In this document: positions 5,934 to 11,120 of the stretch, in pieces | Layout of the letters: each line of letters starts with the position of its first letter | Position numbering within the stretch: the first letter of the stretch is position 1 | Program-made: the position numbers and the translations under genes | Assembly (NCBI GenBank): GCA_025350085.1 | Contig: JANXYI010000007.1 | Location: 1-11,120, forward strand | Source: Deltaproteobacteria bacterium | GTDB taxonomy: Bacteria; Desulfobacterota; Desulfovibrionia; Desulfovibrionales; Desulfovibrionaceae | Direction: 5' to 3' | DNA length: 11,120 bases | The notes under the pieces: model-generated | Databases searched by the model: none | The model's input: only the letters and a program-made list of their open reading frames with translations | Told to the model about the DNA's origin: nothing

Positions 5934-5963
5934 AGCATACACCCGGAAAACCGGGCCGGACAA
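5934..5963 (-). promoter_or_regulatory. Promoter of the Bbp19-like gene (TTGTCC-N18-TATGCT)
   Basis: On the - strand, TATGCT (5939-5934) is 18 bases after TTGTCC (5963-5958). The layout copies the scaffold-gene promoter exactly, including the -35 hexamer lying inside the proximal repeat. The start codon is 24 bases beyond the -10 box. Confidence 0.6.
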
Positions 5964-6011
5964 AAAACACCCATTTTGGGCCGCTAAAAGGACAAAAATT
6001 CCCTGTTGACA
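5958..6011 (-). repeat. Promoter-linked repeat module, copy B
   Basis: Contains GGACAAAAAACACCC at 5958-5972 and GGACAAAAATTCCC at 5990-6003, again 32 bp start to start, with TTGACA at 6006-6011, the same offset (16 bases) from the distal repeat as in copy A. The near-identity to copy A includes spacer sequence (ATnTTnGGCCGnTAAAA), so it is a duplicated module and not two separate consensus hits. Confidence 0.75.
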
Positions 6012-6056
6012 GCTTTTCGGGCAGCGGGGCCCGAAACTGAAACACACCGTCGCCCC

Positions 6057-6085
6057 TTGACTTTTTGCAGACTCCTGCCGATTGT
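6057..6085 (+). promoter_or_regulatory. Weak candidate promoter for the PHP-like membrane protein gene
   Basis: TTGACT (6057-6062) is 17 bases before GATTGT (6080-6085). The -35 is good, the -10 poor. It precedes the start codon at 6140 by about 55 bases. No other candidate stands out. Confidence 0.3.
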
Positions 6086-6139
6086 GAAAACAGTCACGTC
6101 TGTCCGGGCCGCAGGCCTCGCGGACCCACAGGGAGCAGC

Positions 6140-9100
6140 ATGGCCGAGAGCGAATCATCCTACTGCGGGCAGGGCGCCGAGGCCTTCGCGCTTTTGCGCC
6201 CCTCGCGCGCCTTTTTCGACCAGAAGGACTATGACCTGCTGCGCATCGTCTGCGACGTGGTGAACCGCGAGGACGCCCCGGCCCACAAGAAGCTTTTAGC
6301 CCCGTACATGCATCCCCACGGCATCAAGGAGATGGCCGCCACGCGCGGCCTGCGCATCGCCTACGCCGTGGTGCACCTGCTCGGATCGCTGGAAACCGGC
6401 AAGGCCGAGGACCGGCTCTCGGCCCTGCGCGGCCTGCACGCCGAGGTGCTGACCACGGCCCAGGGCGGGCTGCGCCGCAACACCGCGCGCGTGCTCGTGC
6501 AGCTCATGAAGGACATGGTCCGCGCGGGTGGCGACCCCCAGACCCAGCTCATGCTGGCCCACGACTTCCGCGAGGCCACCTCGGGCCGGCCCAGGGTCAT
6601 CCGCCGCCACCTGGAGAGCTTCCACCTGCTGGAAATCCCCGAGGACAACAGCCAGATCGCCTTCGACCACCACGTGCACGATGCCAACACCAAGGGCCGC
6701 AAGTCCTCCACGCACCTGGTCATGGACGCCTGGATCAAGGGCATCAAGAGCCTCACGGTCATCTACTACAACCACGTGCCCCGCGAGGTCGCGGCCGAGC
6801 TCCTGGAAGCCGCGCAGATCATGGAGATCAAGGTGCGCATCGGCATCGAGTTCACCCCGCGCTTCCGCGGCCGCTACCTGAAGCTCATCTGGGTGCCGGG
6901 CGGGTTCGCCTCCCCGGCGGAGTTCCTGGACTTTCTCGACCAGCCCGAGACCCGGCGCTTTTTCGAGGAGTCCCGGCAGGTCTCGCTCTTTCACCAGGGC
7001 TATGTCCGGCAGGTCTTTGACGAGTTCAACGCCGTGCACCGGCAGACCCTGGCCCGGGACTTCGGCCTGGAGCTTGCGCCCCTGCCCGAGCCGGAATTCC
7101 GGCGCTTTGTGGGCGCAGGCCAGGCCTCGCTGGAGCACCTGGGCAAGTTCATCCACGACCGCCTGCTGCCGCTGATGCAGAAGCAGGCCGCGTTTCTGCG
7201 CCACGAGTTGAGTACCGCCACCGCGCCCGTGCGTGCGGAGATCCGCCAGCAGCTCAAGCACCTGCGCGATCTGGACACCGACGAGATCATCGAGCGCTTC
7301 CTCAAGCCGGACAAGAACCCCACCCTGGCCGATCCGGGCGTGCCCCCGGACGTCTCCGAGGATGCGCCGGAGGTGCCGGGCATGCTCAAGCTCGCGCCGC
7401 AGGAGCTTGCGGCGCGGCTGCTTGAGATCCACGCCCTGGGGCGCATCACCCTGAGCCTGGGCAACCTGCGCGTGGAGGACGTGCTGGAGATCCTCTACGA
7501 CTGCCAGGGCGCGGTGACGCACCTGGAGATCGTGAACATGAAGGACCGCGCCCTGGGGCGCGAGCTGGACCCCGAGCGCATCAACGCCCTGCAGGAGGCG
7601 CTGAACACCGCCAACGTCATCAAGCTCAAGAAGCTGATCCGCGGCATCATCGCCAGCGTGGGGTCGCGCACCCGGCGCGAGAAGCTCTCCGAGATCCTCT
7701 ACGACATCTCCACCCTGCGTTCCTACTACCTGAAGACGCCGCTGGCCTCCTGCATCGGCACGGACTCCACGGGCCAGTCCAGCCGCCTGTATGGCATGGG
7801 CATGGTCGTGGTGGACACCCTGCCCGCGCGCGCGCGCCGCGCCCTGGCCCGCATGTCCGGCGCGGAGGTGAAGCGCCTGGACGTCACCGTAAGCGCACGC
7901 AGGCGCGTCACCGACCTGGCCGAGGACGAGGGCGTGCCGCGGTCCGGCCTGCTGCCTGCGCTGGCCGCGCTCATCCCGCCGCTCAAGGTCCTCACCCGGG
8001 GCCACGGCGTGGAATGGCTGGTGGAGAACCACCGCCTGACGCCGGGGAAACCGGGCAATGTGTCGCTTTTGGGCGGCATCCAGCGCGAGCACGGCCTGGA
8101 GGCGGGCCTGGAAGAGACCGGGCCACAGCAGGCCAAGGCCCAGAGCCGTCCGCCCCTGCGCTACCTCAACTCGCACCTCAAGAACGGGCTCAAGATCCTG
8201 GCCGGGTTCATCCCCGCGGCCCTGACCTTTGCCCTGACCAAGGACTGGTGGGTGCTGGCCTGGTTCGGCGCCTTCCTCTGGTTCGGCATCACCGGCGTGC
8301 GCAACGTCATCCAGATGGTGCTGGGCTCGGGCGGGCTCAAGCGTTCCTCGCTCCTGCAGTGGAGCGGGCTGGTGAGCTGGGGGCGGCTGGCGGACTCGCT
8401 TCTGTACACGGGCTTCTCCGTGCCCCTGCTGGACTACCTGGTGAAGACGCAGCTTTTGAACAAGACCCTGGGCATCACCCTGGCCACCTCGCCGCTGGCG
8501 CTCTATGCGGTCATCGCCCTGGCCAACGGGCTGTACATCTGCAGCCACAACATCCTGCGCGGGCTGCCCACTGCCGCGGCCGTGGGCAACCTGTTCCGCT
8601 CGGTGGTCTCCATCCCGCTCGCCCTGGTCTTCAGCGCGGCCATCGTGCTGCTGCTTCAGGCCTCGGGCCACCCGGACGCCGCGAGCGCGGTGGAGCCCTG
8701 GGCCGCGGTGATCTCCAAGCTGGCCAGCGACTGCGTGGCCGGACTCATCGAGGGCGTGGCCGACCGCGAGCTGTTCATCCGTCTGCGCGCCTGGGACTAC
8801 CGGGGCAAGCTGAACCAGATCTTCGACACCTTCCAGCAATTGGAGCTGCTCTTCCCCCAGGAAGACGCCCTGGCCCTGCTCGAGTCGCCCAAGCAGTTCA
8901 TGCTGACCATGAGCTACGAGCACAAGGGCCTGGAGAACATCATCATCGTCAACGCGCTGGATCTCTTGTACTTCTGGATGTACCAGCCGCGCGCCCGCGG
9001 GGTCATGGCGGGCTTCCTGCGCGAGATGGGGCCGGAGGAGCGCCGGGTGTTCCTGCTCTCGCAGTACGTGCTCATGCGCGAGCGCGAGATCAGCCAGCTC

Positions 9101-9223
9101 TTCCTGGACGGGTTGGTGGGCCGCAACTTTGCCCGGGCCCTGTCCTTCTACCTGGACATGCACCGCGGGTACCTGGACGACATCCAGGGCCTGGCCGCGC
9201 GCCTGGCCGTGGCCGCGAAGTAG
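6140..9223 (+). CDS. Large membrane protein with degenerate PHP-like domain
   Basis: A 1027-residue protein from the ATG at 6140, which has GGAG 6 bases upstream; the frame is open back to 6065 but those codons look like leader. The N-terminal ~165 residues are helical. Residues ~174-255 resemble a PHP (polymerase and histidinol phosphatase) metal domain: DHHVHDA (176-182) matches motif I (HxH = His178, His180), GIKSLTVIYYNHV (201-213) matches motif II, but with Tyr-Tyr-Asn-His in place of TDHD, and KVRIGIEFT (231-239) matches motif III with Glu237. So some metal ligands are kept and others lost. Residues ~320-670 are mostly charged helices, including a GTDSTGQSSRLYGMGMVVVDTLP segment (540-561). 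About five membrane segments lie in ~685-841, followed by a ~185-residue soluble tail. A signalling, hydrolytic or non-catalytic sensor role are all possible; I do not recognise the full-length family. The rsmG gene follows 59 bases later. Confidence 0.85.
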   Translation: MAESESSYCGQGAEAFALLRPSRAFFDQKDYDLLRIVCDVVNREDAPAHKKLLAPYMHPHGIKEMAATRGLRIAYAVVHLLGSLETGKAEDRLSALRGLHAEVLTTAQGGLRRNTARVLVQLMKDMVRAGGDPQTQLMLAHDFREATSGRPRVIRRHLESFHLLEIPEDNSQIAFDHHVHDANTKGRKSSTHLVMDAWIKGIKSLTVIYYNHVPREVAAELLEAAQIMEIKVRIGIEFTPRFRGRYLKLIWVPGGFASPAEFLDFLDQPETRRFFEESRQVSLFHQGYVRQVFDEFNAVHRQTLARDFGLELAPLPEPEFRRFVGAGQASLEHLGKFIHDRLLPLMQKQAAFLRHELSTATAPVRAEIRQQLKHLRDLDTDEIIERFLKPDKNPTLADPGVPPDVSEDAPEVPGMLKLAPQELAARLLEIHALGRITLSLGNLRVEDVLEILYDCQGAVTHLEIVNMKDRALGRELDPERINALQEALNTANVIKLKKLIRGIIASVGSRTRREKLSEILYDISTLRSYYLKTPLASCIGTDSTGQSSRLYGMGMVVVDTLPARARRALARMSGAEVKRLDVTVSARRRVTDLAEDEGVPRSGLLPALAALIPPLKVLTRGHGVEWLVENHRLTPGKPGNVSLLGGIQREHGLEAGLEETGPQQAKAQSRPPLRYLNSHLKNGLKILAGFIPAALTFALTKDWWVLAWFGAFLWFGITGVRNVIQMVLGSGGLKRSSLLQWSGLVSWGRLADSLLYTGFSVPLLDYLVKTQLLNKTLGITLATSPLALYAVIALANGLYICSHNILRGLPTAAAVGNLFRSVVSIPLALVFSAAIVLLLQASGHPDAASAVEPWAAVISKLASDCVAGLIEGVADRELFIRLRAWDYRGKLNQIFDTFQQLELLFPQEDALALLESPKQFMLTMSYEHKGLENIIIVNALDLLYFWMYQPRARGVMAGFLREMGPEERRVFLLSQYVLMREREISQLFLDGLVGRNFARALSFYLDMHRGYLDDIQGLAARLAVAAK

Positions 9224-9282
9224 GGCGGGAAGGGGGACGCAGAGCCCTTGCTCCCTGCCTCCCCCCCGCGTAGACTCTCCCC

Positions 9283-10038
9283 ATGCCCCAGCCGCCCAAG
9301 CAACCCCCCAAACCCTACGCGCCCGCCCCTGGCGAGGTGGCTGTCGAGGCCAAGCGCCTGGGCTTTGCCCTGGCCAAGGCCCAGGCGGCCGCGCTCGCGC
9401 ACTACCTGACCCTGCTGCTCAAGTGGAACCGGGCCATGAACCTCGTTGGCCGGGCCGGTTGGCCGGACGTGTTCCGCGACCTGGCCGCAGACAGCCTGTA
9501 CCTGGCGGAATTTCTGGCGGAGCTGCCGCTGCCTCCGCAGCCGCTGACCCTTGACCTGGGCGCTGGCGCGGGCCTGCCGGGCCTGCCGTTGCGTGTGCTC
9601 TGGGAGGCTGGCGACTACCTGCTGGTGGAGGTGCGCGAGAAGCGGGCGATTTTCTTGCGCCAGGCCGTGGGCGAGCTGCGACAAGCCGGGGGCCAGTCCG
9701 GCAGCCAGGCCGTCAGCCTGCCTGGGGTGCGTGTGTTCCACGGCCGGGCCGAGGCGGTTCAGCCGGAACTTCAGCGCCTGGGCCTGCGGCCGCGCGCGGA
9801 CGTGATCGTGAGCCGGGCCTTTCTGCCCTGGCCGAAACTTTTGCCCCTGGCCGCGGAGCTGCTCGCGCCGACAACAGGACAGGGAGGGGGCCGACTGGTG
9901 GTGCTTTCCAATGAGCCGCCGCCTTTGGCCGCGATCTTGGCCGGGTATGGCGGCGGCTTTGCGCTTGAGGCCAGCCGGGCGTACCCCTCAGGTGACAAGA
10001 CGCGCTACTTCTGGTCCTTGAGGCCTGCCAGCTGCTGA
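9283..10038 (+). CDS. rsmG: 16S rRNA (guanine-527 N7) methyltransferase RsmG
   Basis: A 251-residue cytoplasmic enzyme that uses S-adenosylmethionine to make m7G527 in 16S rRNA; loss gives low-level streptomycin resistance in several bacteria. KWNRAMNLVG (47-56) is the family's N-terminal signature. The SAM-binding motif I is LDLGAGAGLPGLPL (90-103), followed by VEVREKRAIFL (115-125), where Glu116 should contact SAM. VSRAF (176-180) is the motif IV-type segment. The Pro-rich N-terminus (1-17) and a Gly/Gln-rich insertion (136-145) make it somewhat longer than the E. coli protein. No strong ribosome binding site precedes the ATG. The last 34 bases overlap the 3' end of the convergent gene. In many bacteria rsmG sits beside mnmG or parA; that context is absent here. 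Confidence 0.93.
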   Translation: MPQPPKQPPKPYAPAPGEVAVEAKRLGFALAKAQAAALAHYLTLLLKWNRAMNLVGRAGWPDVFRDLAADSLYLAEFLAELPLPPQPLTLDLGAGAGLPGLPLRVLWEAGDYLLVEVREKRAIFLRQAVGELRQAGGQSGSQAVSLPGVRVFHGRAEAVQPELQRLGLRPRADVIVSRAFLPWPKLLPLAAELLAPTTGQGGGRLVVLSNEPPPLAAILAGYGGGFALEASRAYPSGDKTRYFWSLRPASC

Positions 10039-10223
10039 AGCATCCCGCCCTTGAAGATGAGCTTGGTGGCCAGTTCGTCGGCCTGATCGGCCAAGTCCAT
10101 CAGCTTTTCCAGGAATTCCAAGATCATCTGGCGGCGCTCTTCGTCGCCGTGCTCGAAGTCGAACTCCAGGTCGCCGCAGGCGAAGTACTCGGCGAGCTTG
10201 TCCAGGTCGGCGCAGGTCAGCAT
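10005..10223 (-). CDS. Small acidic helical protein, function unknown
   Basis: A 72-residue protein from the ATG at 10223 with GAGGA 8 bases upstream; an upstream in-frame start at 10292 would overlap rlmH. The sequence is rich in Asp, Glu and Leu, mostly helical (LEFDFEHGDEERRQMILEFL and LMDLADQADELATKL), ending basic. It has one Cys pair at Cys4 and Cys15 but no metal-site spacing. It follows rlmH by 65 bases on the same strand and overlaps the rsmG 3' end by 34 bases. No family is recognised. Confidence 0.6.
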   Translation of the reverse strand: MLTCADLDKLAEYFACGDLEFDFEHGDEERRQMILEFLEKLMDLADQADELATKLIFKGGMLQQLAGLKDQK

Positions 10224-10288
10224 GGTCTGTATCCTCGTGTGTGGCGGTCTGGCGGTCTTGTCAGTCAAGGCGGCCCAATCAAGGCGGC

Positions 10289-10768
10289 TCAATCATGATG
10301 ATACGGCAGGCCCTTGTTGATGCTCGCGGCGCGGTAGAGCTGCTCCAGGAGCACCACCCGGGCCAGCTCGTGCGGCAGGGTGATGCGGCCCAGCGAAAAC
10401 AGCGCGCCGCTGGTGCGCGCGCGTTCGCGCACCTCGTCGGACAGGCCGAAGGCCCCGCCCACGAGAAAGCAGGGCGTGCGCGCCGCATTCTCCCAGGCCT
10501 TGAGCTTTGCGGCCAGCTCGCGGCTGGACCACATTTCCCCGCGCTCATCGAGGGCCACGATCAGATGCTTCGGGTCCAGCCGGGCCAGCAGGTCGCGGCC
10601 CTCGCGCAGGGCCTTTTCCGGCGGCGGCAGCGCAGCAGGCGCGTCCTTGAGAACTGCCACCTCGCAGCGGGCCAGCCGGGAAAGCTTGCACACGTAGAGG
10701 TCCGCGGCCTCGCGCAGGGACGCCTCGCGGCACTTGCCCACGAACAGGCACTGGAGCTGGGCCGCCAC
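10289..10768 (-). CDS. rlmH: 23S rRNA (pseudouridine-1915 N3) methyltransferase RlmH
   Basis: A 159-residue SPOUT-class methyltransferase that modifies pseudouridine 1915 of 23S rRNA helix 69 in the assembled 70S ribosome. It keeps the family's marks: an N-terminal LFVGKCREASL (8-18) like the VGKLK region, LIVALDERG (69-77), the SAM-binding knot segment FLVGGAFGLSDEV (101-113), SLGRITLPHELAR (125-137) and the C-terminal YHHD (156-159), where the family ends YHHE/D. Length is within the usual 155-160. Start is a GTG at 10768, inferred from homologue length; a weak ribosome binding site precedes it. The upstream stop is 5 bases before, so it is probably co-transcribed with the phosphoesterase. 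The frame stays open far upstream, but that sequence reads as Arg/Pro/Gly-rich shadow of the phosphoesterase. Confidence 0.94.
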   Translation of the reverse strand: MAAQLQCLFVGKCREASLREAADLYVCKLSRLARCEVAVLKDAPAALPPPEKALREGRDLLARLDPKHLIVALDERGEMWSSRELAAKLKAWENAARTPCFLVGGAFGLSDEVRERARTSGALFSLGRITLPHELARVVLLEQLYRAASINKGLPYHHD

Positions 10769-10773
10769 CGTGG

Positions 10774-11120
10774 CTAGACCCGCTCCAGGGTGGCGCGCAG
10801 CTCCCCGTTGACCAGGTTCAGGCGCACGAACCCGCCCTCGGACAGCAGGCCGGGGTTCAGGGCATGGGTGCGGCCCAGGCGCTCCTCGCCCACGGACTCG
10901 TGGATGTGCCCGCAGAGGAGCACGTCGGGCCGGGCCTCCTCGATGAAGGCGCGTACGCCCGGGCTGCCCACGTGGGCGCCGCTCGTGGTGCGGTCCAGGC
11001 TGGTGCTGAGCGGCGGGGTGTGGATCACGGCCAGCAGGCGGAAGGCGCACCCGGGGCAGTCCCTGTGGGCCAGGTTCAGGGCCTGCTGGTGGGTCTCGCG
11101 GATCAGGCGCGCCAGCTCGG
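10774..11120 (-). CDS. Calcineurin-like metallophosphoesterase, C-terminal part (partial)
   Basis: The frame runs to the right edge, so the N-terminal part, with the first metal-binding motifs, is outside the window. The ~114 visible residues have HTPP (motif for metal-bridging His), a DRTTSGAHVGSPGVRAFIEE helix region, and LLCGHIHES, the conserved GHxH motif, followed by HALNPG. These match the C-terminal half of Icc/YfcE-like phosphoesterases that hydrolyse phosphodiesters with two metal ions. A small CPGC motif lies just before HTPP. Substrate cannot be deduced. It ends 5 bases before rlmH, suggesting one transcript. Confidence 0.85.
   Translation of the reverse strand, partial: ELARLIRETHQQALNLAHRDCPGCAFRLLAVIHTPPLSTSLDRTTSGAHVGSPGVRAFIEEARPDVLLCGHIHESVGEERLGRTHALNPGLLSEGGFVRLNLVNGELRATLERV

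Noticed and set aside
6296..9163. 955-residue open frame on the - strand opposite the large membrane protein
   Set aside because: It mirrors the + strand codons in a GC-rich gene; composition is His/Gly/Arg/Gln-rich with no domain, whereas the + strand frame has clear structure.
10769..11050. Upstream extension of the rlmH frame
   Set aside because: The sequence is Arg/Pro/Gly/His-rich and overlaps the phosphoesterase; RlmH family length fits a start at 10768.

Overview
The window is GC-rich and densely coded. Codon style and gene content (podovirus-type prophage genes, a small Ala/Pro/Lys-rich lipoprotein, rsmG and rlmH) suggest a Gram-negative bacterium, possibly a Desulfovibrio-like member of the Desulfobacterota. 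That placement is inference from general gene character; no marker in the window proves it.

Three blocks can be seen. (1) Positions 1-3545, + strand, form a late phage or prophage block: the C-terminal part of a tail or fibre protein, a small structural-type protein, a glycine-rich putative tail tip/adhesin, a small hypothetical protein, a coiled-coil protein with a C-terminal membrane anchor, a three-TM holin interrupted by an in-frame amber codon, and a T4-type lysozyme. Genes are packed with strong ribosome binding sites and a 4-base overlap at holin/lysozyme. (2) Positions 3573-6011 are mostly on the - strand and of phage type: a scaffold/capsid-assembly-like protein, a 120-residue unknown and a Bbp19-like protein. 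The scaffold and Bbp19-like genes are each preceded by nearly the same promoter module (two GGACAAAAATACCC-type repeats 32 bp apart, plus TTGTCC-N18-TATRCT). Lying between these genes on the opposite strand is a small lipoprotein gene with its own promoter, a ~200-nt leader and a strong intrinsic terminator, which is a moron-like arrangement. (3) Positions 6140-11120 look chromosomal: a 1027-residue protein with a degenerate PHP-like domain and a C-terminal membrane region, rsmG (16S rRNA m7G methyltransferase), a small acidic protein converging on rsmG, rlmH (23S rRNA pseudouridine methyltransferase), and the C-terminal part of a calcineurin-like phosphoesterase running off the right edge.

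Functionally, the left block would make a tail tip and lyse the cell, but the holin reading frame is broken, so the prophage may be defective or rely on another membrane protein. The middle block carries capsid-assembly-type genes, oriented against the lysis genes and separated from a capsid gene, under what looks like one shared regulator. The most interesting signals are the duplicated promoter/operator module, the isolated scaffold-like and Bbp19-like genes it serves, and the PHP-like membrane protein.
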